Positions 24,103-31,668 of a stretch of 35,860 nt of DNA are shown in pieces. A program made the position numbers and the translations under genes. Each line of letters begins with the position of its first letter. Positions within the stretch are counted from its first letter, which is position 1. The notes beneath the pieces are model-generated. The model made no database searches, was not told the DNA's origin, and saw only the letters and a list, made by a program, of their open reading frames with translations. The stretch is from Bryobacteraceae bacterium. Its GTDB lineage: Bacteria; Acidobacteriota; Terriglobia; Bryobacterales; Bryobacteraceae. The stretch lies in assembly GCA_023384675.1 (NCBI GenBank), contig JAHDVK010000038.1, positions 1 to 35,860 on the forward strand. The letters run 5' to 3'.

Positions 24103-24234
24103 TTAGTTCTCCCGGACCATCTCCAACAGCCGCAACTCACCGTCGAGCCGCATCAGGGCCATCCGCCGGCGCAGGCGGGCGCAGCGCACTGCCAGCACTT
24201 GCTGACGGAACCACTTAACGATTTGCTCGACCAT
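24103..24234 (-). CDS. Very small basic helical protein
   Basis: A 43-codon frame starts with ATG at 24234, overlaps the gene above by 20 bases and ends one base before the terminase small subunit start. The product (MVEQIVKWFRQQVLAV...) is an Arg-rich amphipathic helix. A spanin-type lipoprotein is not supported because no lipobox Cys is seen. The fit between neighbours is the only evidence. Confidence 0.45.
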   Translation of the reverse strand: MVEQIVKWFRQQVLAVRCARLRRRMALMRLDGELRLLEMVREN

Positions 24235-24430
24235 GCATCGCCTCCAGCAGCATCTTTCCGTACATCTCGCCCCTGGCCTCCAGCAGTTGTTCGATTCGCT
24301 GATATAGCCGTCTGTTCTCGCGCCACAGGGCCACGATGACCAGCGCCAACGCTGGTATGGCCACCAGCAGTATTGCCACCGCCATCCCGTGGCCCTGCGC
24401 GAGTCGTTCCAGGTCGTTGAGTCCGGGCAC
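24215..24430 (-). CDS. Single-span membrane protein with coiled-coil tail
   Basis: The 71-residue product uses a GTG start at 24430, four bases after the previous gene. Residues 16-36 (MAVAILLVAIPALALVIVALW) form one clear membrane segment, followed by a charged helix ENRRLYQRIEQLLEARGEMYGK. The topology resembles small holin or i-spanin-like proteins; Mu-like phages keep lysis genes just upstream of the terminase genes. A second holin-like gene lies at 148-390, so the division of labour is open. Confidence 0.6.
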   Translation of the reverse strand: MPGLNDLERLAQGHGMAVAILLVAIPALALVIVALWRENRRLYQRIEQLLEARGEMYGKMLLEAMHGRANR

Positions 24431-24434
24431 CGCG

Positions 24435-24686
24435 TCACTTCCCCGTCTGAATCAATTCCCCATTTCGCATGCCCATCCTGTACGACCTGCACAATTCGAG
24501 CAGTTCGTACGCCACGGCCGGCTCATCCTTCCGCCCGCGTTCCTCTCGGAGCAACAGGTCCAGGAAGTTATCGCCGAACTCGATCATCAGCTTTTGCCGA
24601 TGAGTCAGGGTTTCGGGATCCGCGGTGCGGATCTCGTCCAGGTAGGCGCGCATCGCGCTCTTCAGTTGTTCACCTTTCAGGGGCAC
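24435..24686 (-). CDS. First gene of the late region, small helical protein
   Basis: The 83-residue product starts with GTG at 24686, behind AAGGAG. It is charged and helical (MPLKGEQLKSAMRAYLDEIR, then GDNFLDLLLREERGRK), with no membrane segment. It is the first gene downstream of the terminator at 24707-24743, which leaves only 20 bases for a leader. The function is unknown. Confidence 0.6.
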   Translation of the reverse strand: MPLKGEQLKSAMRAYLDEIRTADPETLTHRQKLMIEFGDNFLDLLLREERGRKDEPAVAYELLELCRSYRMGMRNGELIQTGK

Positions 24687-24706
24687 TGTGCTCCTTTCGC
24701 GGGTCC

Positions 24707-24743
24707 AAAAAACCGGGGAGGCTCGGAGGAGGCGCCTCCCCGG
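24707..24743 (-). terminator. Intrinsic terminator between the early/middle and late regions
   Basis: On the minus strand a perfect ten-base stem GCCGGGGAGGC-like pairing (24734-24743 with 24713-24722, loop of 11) is followed by six T residues (24707-24712). It ends transcripts from the excisionase/GemA side. Only 20 bases separate its T run from the next gene's start, so there is no room for a late promoter between them. Confidence 0.8.
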
Positions 24744-24840
24744 CAGTCATGGCCCGTCCTAACGCATGCCCCAGCGTCGCCCGATCCAGGCGACAAGGCT
24801 AGACGGTTTTCAGGTTGTGTTTGGTTTGTGGGATTGGGTG

Positions 24841-24888
24841 CCGCCCGGCCAGGTCATCCTCCCCCGAGGCGTTTTGCTGGCCGGGCGG
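24841..24888. promoter_or_regulatory. 11-bp inverted repeat in the intergenic region
   Basis: CCGCCCGGCCA (24841-24851) and TGGCCGGGCGG (24878-24888) are perfectly complementary with a 26-base centre. They lie in the 226-base space 24687-24912, the largest gap inside the phage, just below the excisionase-like gene. No T run follows. This could be a regulator binding site or an RNA structure. No clear -35/-10 pair was seen next to it. Confidence 0.4.
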
Positions 24889-24912
24889 GTCGGCTTGCGC
24901 CGAACTCAAGAT

Positions 24913-25131
24913 CTACTCAGCGACGTCGCGCTGCAATGCATCCAGCCATCGAATAAACTGTACCCTGTGGATGCGCCACCGGCCCACCAGCTTGTACGCG
25001 GGCAGCTTGCCGGTGTCACACCAACGCCGGATGGTCTCCTCGCTCACCTTCGCAATCCGGGCGGCGGTGGAGGTGTCCACGGTTTCGCGGAGACGGAACA
25101 TAAAGGGGAGTTTCAGTTGGGAGTCATCCAT
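24913..25131 (-). CDS. Excisionase-type (MerR-like) helix-turn-helix protein
   Basis: The 72-residue product contains the compact winged helix of the PF12728 type: VDTSTAARIAKVSEETIRRWCDTG, then KLPAYKLVGRWRIHRVQFIRWL. This fold binds DNA in phage excisionases and small regulators. It is the last gene before the terminator. In Mu, the middle-operon activator Mor sits near here, but this protein is not Mor-like. It may be the functional substitute that switches on late genes, although that is only inference from position. Confidence 0.75.
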   Translation of the reverse strand: MDDSQLKLPFMFRLRETVDTSTAARIAKVSEETIRRWCDTGKLPAYKLVGRWRIHRVQFIRWLDALQRDVAE

Positions 25132-25134
25132 GGC

Positions 25135-25632
25135 CTATTCCTTCGGGGTTTCTGCTCGGGGCCTGTCGTATTTGCCGGTCAACCCGTCCCGCCGATTCAT
25201 GGCCTTGATCGCCCAGAACACCTTGTTGAAGTCCTTCATCGTGCGGATCTGCCGCCCGTGCAACTGGCGGCGGATGAACGTGTCCAGGGTCTCCCGGCTC
25301 CATCCGCGCAGGCCCGCCGCGTCGCTCAGCATCTCCAGTTCCCGCGCAGCGACCATGTACTCGCCAGGGCTGTCATCGTTGCGTCGGCGGCCCGCCACCG
25401 CCATCGCGTAGCCGCGATCGCTGTGCTTGTGCCCCGACACACCGTGATTCGTGCGGCGCTTCTTCCCCCTGATCCCATCGAGGATCGTCCGGGCCTCGTC
25501 ATTGGTCAGATCCCGCAGTGAGACCTTCTGAAAGCCCACCATCGCGGCGTCGTTCAGGTCCTCCTTCGTGAGGCCGTGTTCCCGGGCCGCGCCGAACATC
25601 GCCCGCAGGTACTTTGTGTCAGGCATGCTCAT
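25135..25632 (-). CDS. gemA: GemA-like protein (Mu gp16 family)
   Basis: The 165-residue product has the DUF1018/GemA pattern of transposable phages: a helical start (YLRAMFGAAREHGLTKEDL), then VSLRDLTNDEARTILDGIRG. It ends with MLSDAAGLRGWSRETLDTFIRRQLHG and TMKDFNKVFWAIKAMNRR. In Mu, GemA modulates host gene expression and DNA supercoiling. Two in-frame ATGs lie six bases apart and either may be used. The gene overlaps the one upstream by 14 bases. Confidence 0.8.
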   Translation of the reverse strand: MSMPDTKYLRAMFGAAREHGLTKEDLNDAAMVGFQKVSLRDLTNDEARTILDGIRGKKRRTNHGVSGHKHSDRGYAMAVAGRRRNDDSPGEYMVAARELEMLSDAAGLRGWSRETLDTFIRRQLHGRQIRTMKDFNKVFWAIKAMNRRDGLTGKYDRPRAETPKE

Positions 25633-25933
25633 TCCTCGTCAGGTGGTACACGCACTCGTCGCGGAATCCCTGTTTTTCCAGCCACAGATCCCGGATCTCG
25701 GTCGCGCATTGGAACAGCCGGTCGCGGATCGTCTCCATGCTGCTGTAGCCTTCCAATTCGAGTTGATCGGTGTAATTGAGGGCGTCGGCGAGTTCGCCGT
25801 ACAGTTCCTCCAGTGGATCGCCCACGAACACAGGGCCGTGCTCGGCTCGCCCCAGATTCCACTTCCGCTGGCAGGCGCGGATAACCGGCAACTCCAATAG
25901 ACTGCCCAGTTCGTCCTCATTCACAGCGCGCAT
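25619..25933 (-). CDS. Hypothetical early/middle protein
   Basis: The product has 104 residues and a good GGAGG site before ATG 25933. It contains helical segments such as PLEELYGELADALNYTDQLE and METIRDRLFQCATEIRDLWLE. It is acidic and soluble, and no family is recognised. It overlaps both the DUF5131 gene and gemA, so it is coupled to the middle operon. Confidence 0.6.
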   Translation of the reverse strand: MRAVNEDELGSLLELPVIRACQRKWNLGRAEHGPVFVGDPLEELYGELADALNYTDQLELEGYSSMETIRDRLFQCATEIRDLWLEKQGFRDECVYHLTRNEHA

Positions 25934-26756
25934 TGAAACCTCCTTCGGGGCCTGACCCTACAAACGGGGACTCGCGGACTCTCAGCGGCAGAAGCCATTC
26001 ATCGGGATTGCCGCCCTTCGCGTCGCAGAGCAAGGGATGAGACCCCATCTGCTTCACAAAGCACGGAACACCCGCGCTCCGGCATTGCTCGATGATCCCC
26101 TCGATCCAGCGCGCATCGCAGGTTCTCGCTCCAGGCCCGCTCTCGCCCCCCACGATCACCCAGCCCACATTCCCCTCGCAGTACTTCAGGTGCCAACTGA
26201 GGTCGATCTCACCCAACAGTGGCTCCAGGCTCAGAAACCGCCGCGCCGGAGTCAAGAAATGCAGAAACGTGATTCTCTCTTCCAGCCGGCGCTGGTCTTC
26301 CGCCGAGATCCCGAGCCACACATTCCGCGGCCATCTATGGTGAATGGAGATCCACCAGCTAACAAACTGCCACATCCGCCGCGCCCGCTTGGTCAGGATC
26401 AAAAACGTGTGCTGGTTGGCGTGCTTCGCCACGCGCACGATCTCACAGATTTCGTCGAACGGCACCGACTCATGAAAGGTGTCGCTCATGGAGTTCACAA
26501 AGATTCTGAGTGGCTTACGCCAGCCGAGCGGCTCAGTTAGCTTCGACTCGACCAACTCAACTCGGCCTGTCCAGGCCGGACCGGCCTTGCCCATAACGGC
26601 AAACGGTTCGCCGGTCGTGGGCGACTTCAAGCCCGGTAAACCCCGCGCCGCCATCCGCTCCGCATAGCAGTTCATGCAGCCGGAACTGATCCGCGTGCAG
26701 CCCCGGAGGGGGTTCCAAGTCGCATCGGCCCATTCGATATCCGTCATCCTCGCCAT
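25917..26756 (-). CDS. Phage Gp37/Gp68 family (DUF5131) radical-SAM-like protein
   Basis: The 279-residue product shows the family signature: an N-terminal WADATWNPLRGC, then three cysteines at residues 20, 27 and 30 followed by YAERM. This is a probable iron-sulfur cluster as in radical SAM enzymes, with a CX6CX2C spacing. Further blocks are VNSMSDTFHESVPF, TFLILTKRARRM, VWLGISAEDQ, RRFLSLEPLLGEI and the GGESGPGARTC segment. Proteins of this family occur in many phages and some bacteria; the substrate is unknown. A modification of phage or host nucleic acid is a guess. The gene is one base away from its upstream neighbour. Confidence 0.85.
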   Translation of the reverse strand: MARMTDIEWADATWNPLRGCTRISSGCMNCYAERMAARGLPGLKSPTTGEPFAVMGKAGPAWTGRVELVESKLTEPLGWRKPLRIFVNSMSDTFHESVPFDEICEIVRVAKHANQHTFLILTKRARRMWQFVSWWISIHHRWPRNVWLGISAEDQRRLEERITFLHFLTPARRFLSLEPLLGEIDLSWHLKYCEGNVGWVIVGGESGPGARTCDARWIEGIIEQCRSAGVPCFVKQMGSHPLLCDAKGGNPDEWLLPLRVRESPFVGSGPEGGFNARCE

Positions 26757-27194
26757 TCAGTCCTCCAGGCTCAACTGCCCCAGGAACTCCCGCAGAAGCC
26801 CCGGCTGCTCCAGCACGCGCAGACGCCTCCACATCGCCAGGATCTGGGCCTTATACGGGCCCACGGCGGCCGCCAGATCCTCCGCGTCCCGGATGACGAA
26901 ATACCCGGCTGGCTCCTCGCGCCGCCCGCCGATCTTCAGCTTGTGCGACACCACGAGCTGCTCCACCACGCCCTTGATCTGCCGCTCCGACAGCTTTGTC
27001 ATCTCCTTCAGGCGCGCGATCGATATCGGGTTGTTCCGGCCCTTGTGCTTCCAGATCACGGAGCCGATCAGCACTTCTTCCATCGTCGGGTCGATCTGGG
27101 AGTGGGCGAACGGCCCCTCGTCCATGTCGAACAAGGGGCCGTGAACGCGTGGAATCCCCACGCGTTCCATGTCTTCCTCGGCGCGGCGTCTCAT
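26757..27194 (-). CDS. Winged-helix DNA-binding-like protein
   Basis: The 145-residue product is read from the ATG at 27194; a longer frame extends into the Gam gene and is rejected. Residues 45-95 form a probable winged helix: IWKHKGRNNPISIARLKEMTKLSERQIKGVVEQLVVSHKL, with a GRREEPAGYFVI wing. A C-terminal helical part may dimerise. It resembles replication-initiator or transcription-regulator wings in phage early regions, without a definite family. It starts directly after the nuclease inhibitor gene. Confidence 0.65.
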   Translation of the reverse strand: MRRRAEEDMERVGIPRVHGPLFDMDEGPFAHSQIDPTMEEVLIGSVIWKHKGRNNPISIARLKEMTKLSERQIKGVVEQLVVSHKLKIGGRREEPAGYFVIRDAEDLAAAVGPYKAQILAMWRRLRVLEQPGLLREFLGQLSLED

Positions 27195-27196
27195 AA

Positions 27197-27715
27197 TCAA
27201 GCCGCCGGACGCGACTCCTCCACCTTCTCGGGGAACGTCTCGTAGTAGAACTCGTCCTCCTGCTTCACCTTCAGCCCGACGAGCGCCAGTTTCTCCTCGT
27301 CCAGCCTGCTCTTGCAGCCCTCCTTGTTCACCGACTCCTTCGTGGTGACCAGGGACTCCAACAGGTCCTTGTTCTTCGACCAGCGCTCCTTGATCGCGTA
27401 GAGCACGCGCTCCCACTTCCAGCCCTTCGCCAGCGCCAGCGTCGGCTTGCCCTTCCGCATACCGAGCCGCCCGAAAAACAGGTCGATCGAGCGCCGCCCG
27501 TCGGCCTCCACCTTCTTGCGGTTCGCCTTGTAGAAGGCCTCCAGTTCGGTGACCAGCTCACCCTTCTTCGCCACCAGGTGGGCCGTCTCCCGCTTGTACG
27601 CTTCCTCCACCACCAGCAGCGATTCCTGCCGGCGGCCCGAGGCCTCGCCGAGCACCACATCGATCACCGCGATCTCTCGCAGCGTTTCATCCGCGTCTTT
27701 CCATTCGTTCAGCAT
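27197..27715 (-). CDS. gam: Host-nuclease inhibitor, Mu Gam-like
   Basis: The 172-residue product matches the Mu Gam family (PF07352). It has an N-terminal helix pair (LREIAVIDVVLGE, then ETAHLVAKKGELVTELEAFYKANRKKV), and a RRSIDLFFGRLGMRKGKPTLALAKGWKW strand-turn. It ends in a long charged helical region. Gam binds the ends of linear double-stranded DNA as a dimer, like Ku, and protects it from RecBCD. It overlaps the preceding gene by seven bases and lies downstream of A and B as in Mu. Confidence 0.85.
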   Translation of the reverse strand: MLNEWKDADETLREIAVIDVVLGEASGRRQESLLVVEEAYKRETAHLVAKKGELVTELEAFYKANRKKVEADGRRSIDLFFGRLGMRKGKPTLALAKGWKWERVLYAIKERWSKNKDLLESLVTTKESVNKEGCKSRLDEEKLALVGLKVKQEDEFYYETFPEKVEESRPAA

Positions 27716-27960
27716 GACTCTCCTTTATTGGCTTCCAGCCTGCACAGCTTGGAATAGATGTTCGTCTTCAATCTCAGGTCCCTGACCGTCACGGTTGGAA
27801 TGCAGTTCACCAGCCGCTTCCAGGCGGGGATCTCCTCAGGCAGCAACTTCATGCGGCTCGAAATTCCTGGCTCAATCCGGACGAACGGCTTGTGCCAATC
27901 GATGAAGTCCCGCAGCAGCCTGAACTGCGGGGCCGTCAGCTTCAACGTCGGTACCGCCAT
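27709..27960 (-). CDS. Small early protein between B and gam
   Basis: The 83-residue product starts with ATG at 27960 and ends inside the start of gam. It is rich in aromatic and basic residues: PQFRLLRDFIDWHKPFVRIE, then EIPAWKRLVNCIPTVTVRDL. No family is recognised. In Mu the corresponding interval holds several small semi-essential early genes of unknown role. Confidence 0.6.
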   Translation of the reverse strand: MAVPTLKLTAPQFRLLRDFIDWHKPFVRIEPGISSRMKLLPEEIPAWKRLVNCIPTVTVRDLRLKTNIYSKLCRLEANKGESC

Positions 27961-27971
27961 CGTTGCCTCCC

Positions 27972-29096
27972 TCACGCCGCCCGCGGCGTCTGAATCACCG
28001 AGCCGCTCGGCAGCAAGTCCACGATTTCGCGCGAGATCCGTTCGCCCGGCTGAGGCCCGCTCTCGTGGAGCTTGCACATCGCCCGGATCACCGTCGCGTT
28101 GATCACTAGCGGCCACCCCAGGGCGTTGCGCCTCGGCGCGCGGAAACGCGCCAGGAACGCTTCCAGCCCCTGCGGGTCGAACAACTTCTCCAGCGAGCTG
28201 CCAGCCCGGCGCAGCTTGTGCTCCAGGTAATCCTTCACCGGCACCGGCGGCACTTCGCACAGCCGGATCCGGTTGCCTATCTCCGGGAACCGCTGCAGCT
28301 TCTCCTTCAGCGGCGGCAGCCCGATCAGCACGATCGCCATCAGCCGGTACCGCCCCACCTTCTCCTCGAAGAAGGTCTTCAACTGCCGCAGCACCGACGT
28401 GCCGCAGTAATGCGCGTCGTCGATCACCAGCACCACGCGGCGGTCCACCACGCCATTTCGCGCCTGCATCAGCGCCCGCGAAAGCTGGCGGCCGCGCTTC
28501 TCGGCATTGCCCGCGATCACCGCTTCCTCGCCGAGCAGGCCGTAGATCATCGCATGCACCAGGTGCTCCGGCGTCAGCAGTTCCTTGTTCTTCAGCGCCG
28601 GGCGGCAAAACACCACGTCCTCGCGGCCGTGCGCGTCCGCCTCCACCGTGTCCCAGATCGTCGTCTTCCCCGCGCCACTGGGCGCGATCACCGCCAGGAA
28701 GGCGCGCTCTTCGATCGTCTCGCGGATCGCATCGACGATCGCCGTGTGCCCCTTCCAGGCGAACACGTCATCGTCGGTCTCCACATCGTTCAGAAAAGGG
28801 TTGCGTTTCAGGCCATAGTGCCCGAGCACCGCTCGGTCCAGTTGCATAAGTTCGATCTCCTCGGTTCGGACGGGTTGATGGTTGACAGGCATGCGCTCCG
28901 GCCACTCGACCGCCCCAATCACGCCTCGTGATTCGAGCAGACCGAGCAGCTGCGCCCGGAAATCCGCGCGGTCTCTCCGCGCGGGATACTCTCCATTTGC
29001 GACCAGGCGCGACATCGCCGACTTCGAGATCCCGCAGGCGGCGCCCGCGGCTCTCAAACTCAGCCCAGCCTCGCCGATCGCCTCGCGTAGGGTCAT
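27972..29096 (-). CDS. B: Transposition target-capture ATPase, MuB/TnsC-like
   Basis: The 374-residue product has an N-terminal XRE-like helix-turn-helix (LRAAGAACGISKSAMSRLV, residues 14-32), as in MuB. An AAA ATPase core follows, with Walker A at residues 138-146 (APSGAGKTT) and Walker B at 221-227 (VVLVIDD). An ExeA/TnsC-like region contains IRLCEVPPVPVKDYLEHKL and the FLARFRAPRRNALGWPLVINA sensor part. MuB polymerises on target DNA with ATP, brings it to the transposase complex and gives target immunity. The start ATG overlaps the transposase stop as ATGA, so the pair is made together, as in Mu. Confidence 0.85.
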   Translation of the reverse strand: MTLREAIGEAGLSLRAAGAACGISKSAMSRLVANGEYPARRDRADFRAQLLGLLESRGVIGAVEWPERMPVNHQPVRTEEIELMQLDRAVLGHYGLKRNPFLNDVETDDDVFAWKGHTAIVDAIRETIEERAFLAVIAPSGAGKTTIWDTVEADAHGREDVVFCRPALKNKELLTPEHLVHAMIYGLLGEEAVIAGNAEKRGRQLSRALMQARNGVVDRRVVLVIDDAHYCGTSVLRQLKTFFEEKVGRYRLMAIVLIGLPPLKEKLQRFPEIGNRIRLCEVPPVPVKDYLEHKLRRAGSSLEKLFDPQGLEAFLARFRAPRRNALGWPLVINATVIRAMCKLHESGPQPGERISREIVDLLPSGSVIQTPRAA

Positions 29097-30790
29097 AGGC
29101 TTCCTCCGGCCTTCGGAAATGACAGGACTCGCGCCGCCAGGCCCTGCTCAATCTGTTCGATTGCGGCGTCGATCTCCGCCCCCGTCACCACCGCCCCAAA
29201 CACGCTATTCAGGTACTCGGCTTCGGCCTTCGTGAACGGTCGTGCGATCGCCGCCAGAACTTCCTCGCGCGCCCGCACCTTCGAGATCCCCGGCGCCGCC
29301 GGTGCGGCCGTCTCGATCTCCTGTTCGGCACTCTTGATCCCGCTCGCCTCCACCCGCTCCAGGTGATAGCCACGCGTCTGGAGCCGCTCACCGGTACCGC
29401 GCTGATAGTCCTTCAACCAGGTCTCCGCCCCGGCCACCATCCGCCGCCGCTCAGTGTGCTCGTGGCTCCGGTACTCCTGCCCGATCACCACGCCATCGCG
29501 CGGGAACCCGAACTCATCCAGCTCGATCGGCTCGCAAAGGAAGCCCGGCGCATCGGCCTGCTCCCATGCCCGCACCGTCACCTTCGGAAACTCGAACGGG
29601 CTGTACTGCACTGCCACGTACCGCGCCTCAATGAGTTGCGCGGGCACCCGGTATTTCTGTGAGCGGAACATAACCACGCCGGATCCGCTCACCCGGCACC
29701 GCTGCGGCTCGCTCATCGCAATCCTCGTGAAGGTCTCGAAGTCGATGTTCAGCATCCGCAGCTGCGTCTCGAAACTCCGGTTCAGGTGAAACTCCCACTT
29801 CGCCCGCCTGGTCGCGCCTGTCCGCGAGTGAACTTCCTTCGAACACAGCCACGCCGCGAACTCCACCGCCTCCTCGTTCAGCCGCTCGATCGACTCCAGC
29901 GGCTGCAAGCGGAAGCGCGACTCGAACCGCTGCTCCCACCACCACATCAGGCTCTCCACCTGCCCCTTCGACCGTGAACCCTTGCAGATGTTGAGCGTCA
30001 CCCCAAGCCGCTCCATCAGGTCCCCGGTGATACCCGCCTTCATCCCCGGCCCCTTGTCCACCATCAGGATGCGCGGCACGCCCCGGAACGGATACTGGCC
30101 CTGAATCGGCTGGCCGCCCAGTTCCTTCACCGACCAGCCCCGGTAGATCCCCTCCAGGAAAAGCTTCAGACTCTCGCCCGGCGAAATCGCGTAGTGCGGA
30201 AAGAAGTACCCCGTCGCGTGATCCACCAGCATGAACCGCCAGATCCGCGGCACGCCCGCCGGCGGAAGCTTGTTTTTGTACACCCAGTGCTCGTACACAA
30301 TCTGGTGCTTCTCGACCTTCCAGTTGATCGAGAGCGAGAAATCCGCCTGGTGAACGTGCTGCGGTCCCAGGCTGACTAGGTCAACGTGCGGTTCCGGCGT
30401 GTCCACCTCGGCGCGCGAAAAACCCTGGGCCCGCAGCCAGGCGTTGAAGTAGTTCGGCGTCACCGCGCCCTCGGGGATCAGGCCGTTCTTCTCCGCGATG
30501 TCGATCACATCCTTCGCGGGCATCTGCACGCCATGCTTCAGCGTCCGGCCTGTTTGCTGCAGCCTGAACAGCTCCTTCAGCTTCTCCTCATCCACCTGCA
30601 CCCGCCGTTCACCCTGATCCGACCGCTCACGCACCCGCAAGCCCGCCGCCCGGCACCACCGCGATAACGTGGACAGAGACACTCCAAACAGCGCCGCGAT
30701 CTCCCGCCGGCGCGCCGGGCCATCGCCCGGGCCAAGGTCTCTCAGTTCCTCCAGGAACTCCACGAATCGCGGTGGATACATGGCTGTCAT
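29093..30790 (-). CDS. A: DDE transposase, Mu A-like
   Basis: The product has about 565 residues; a GTG one codon earlier is also possible. An N-terminal helix-turn-helix spans about residues 27-55 (REIAALFGVSLSTLSRWC). The catalytic core contains D151 (HQADFS), LVDHATGYFFPHY, D246 (ILMVDKGPGM) and E280 (KGQVESL), a DDE triad with about 34 residues between the last two. The remaining part is the beta-barrel and C-terminal region that contacts the B protein. This enzyme joins the phage ends to target DNA for integration and replicative transposition. It is shorter than MuA (663 residues) because the N-terminal end-binding part is reduced. Its own binding sites are the 22-bp-spaced repeats at the ends. 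Confidence 0.9.
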   Translation of the reverse strand: MTAMYPPRFVEFLEELRDLGPGDGPARRREIAALFGVSLSTLSRWCRAAGLRVRERSDQGERRVQVDEEKLKELFRLQQTGRTLKHGVQMPAKDVIDIAEKNGLIPEGAVTPNYFNAWLRAQGFSRAEVDTPEPHVDLVSLGPQHVHQADFSLSINWKVEKHQIVYEHWVYKNKLPPAGVPRIWRFMLVDHATGYFFPHYAISPGESLKLFLEGIYRGWSVKELGGQPIQGQYPFRGVPRILMVDKGPGMKAGITGDLMERLGVTLNICKGSRSKGQVESLMWWWEQRFESRFRLQPLESIERLNEEAVEFAAWLCSKEVHSRTGATRRAKWEFHLNRSFETQLRMLNIDFETFTRIAMSEPQRCRVSGSGVVMFRSQKYRVPAQLIEARYVAVQYSPFEFPKVTVRAWEQADAPGFLCEPIELDEFGFPRDGVVIGQEYRSHEHTERRRMVAGAETWLKDYQRGTGERLQTRGYHLERVEASGIKSAEQEIETAAPAAPGISKVRAREEVLAAIARPFTKAEAEYLNSVFGAVVTGAEIDAAIEQIEQGLAARVLSFPKAGGSL

Positions 30791-30798
30791 CACGCCCC

Positions 30799-31656
30799 CT
30801 ATTGCGGCCGCTTCTTCGCCAACTGCTCAGCTTCGTACTCGCTGATCAGGTCTCGCCCCTCTGCGAGTGACATCGGGAACGCGCTCCAGTCCCGGCCGGA
30901 AACGGCAGCGAGCGTCTTGAAGGACCACTCGACCAGGCCGTCAACCATCCCTTGGTCCACGTCGTCGAGTTCCTTCTGGGTCACCGGCGTGATCAGCAGC
31001 ACCGCGTCCCAGATCTTCGATTGCGCCTTCAGCAGCCGCCGCTGGTTCTCGGTCGCGTCCGCGAACAGTTCCTGCTCCTTCCGCTTCTTGGCCTGGATCT
31101 CCTCGCGCGCCGCCTCGGCCGCCTTCCGCGCGTTGTCCCGCTCCTCGCGGGTCTTCGTCAGCGCGCCCTGGGTGTGTGTGAGCTTGTCCTGGGTCGAGGC
31201 GTGCGCAGCAACCATCTCCCTGATGAAGTCCCGAATCCGATCCGCGTTCTGTTTCGTGATCGAGACCTTCTCGTCGCCCAGGTCGATCTCTCCCTCGTCG
31301 GTGACGTGCCCGGCGATCATGCGGAATTTCTCGCGGGATATCTTCACCACCCGATTCAGGTTGAAGTAGACTGGACCGAACTCCTCGTATGTGGCGATCG
31401 TCTTATCGACCTGCATACGGGACATGTTCAAATAGGTGGTGCAGAAGCGGTCCCGGTCAATCCCGAATGCCTGATGTGCCTTGCTATCCCGAAGTTGTTT
31501 GAGTATCGCTGCCCAAGCGCTCGACACCAAACCATTCACGATGCCCAGCGCATCATGCCGGCCGATCTGGCGGAAGACCTCTTCTCGAAGCGTTGGGCCT
31601 TGCTGTTCCTGATTGATGGCCTCCCCGGCGATAATCAGGTCGTCTCCTTGTTTCAT
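30799..31656 (-). CDS. Coiled-coil protein, first gene of the transposition operon
   Basis: The 285-residue product uses the ATG at 31656; a TTG start six codons earlier would lie inside a palindrome and is rejected. Residues 45-110 are helical with a putative DNA-binding segment (YLNMSRMQVDKTIATYEEFGP, then VVKISREKFRMIAGHV). Residues 140-205 are a long charged coiled coil rich in Ala, Lys, Glu and Arg. The rest is helical with no known motif. KfrA-type coiled-coil DNA-binding proteins look similar in outline, but the match is only architectural. It precedes the transposase gene by eight bases and follows the paired palindromes, so it is likely produced early. Confidence 0.65.
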   Translation of the reverse strand: MKQGDDLIIAGEAINQEQQGPTLREEVFRQIGRHDALGIVNGLVSSAWAAILKQLRDSKAHQAFGIDRDRFCTTYLNMSRMQVDKTIATYEEFGPVYFNLNRVVKISREKFRMIAGHVTDEGEIDLGDEKVSITKQNADRIRDFIREMVAAHASTQDKLTHTQGALTKTREERDNARKAAEAAREEIQAKKRKEQELFADATENQRRLLKAQSKIWDAVLLITPVTQKELDDVDQGMVDGLVEWSFKTLAAVSGRDWSAFPMSLAEGRDLISEYEAEQLAKKRPQ

Positions 31657-31668
31657 CCTTGGCAAATT

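Noticed and set aside
24913-25131. Mor/C-type middle or late activator
   Set aside because: The protein is an excisionase/MerR-type helix-turn-helix and does not show the Mor pattern. Only its position suggests a similar role.
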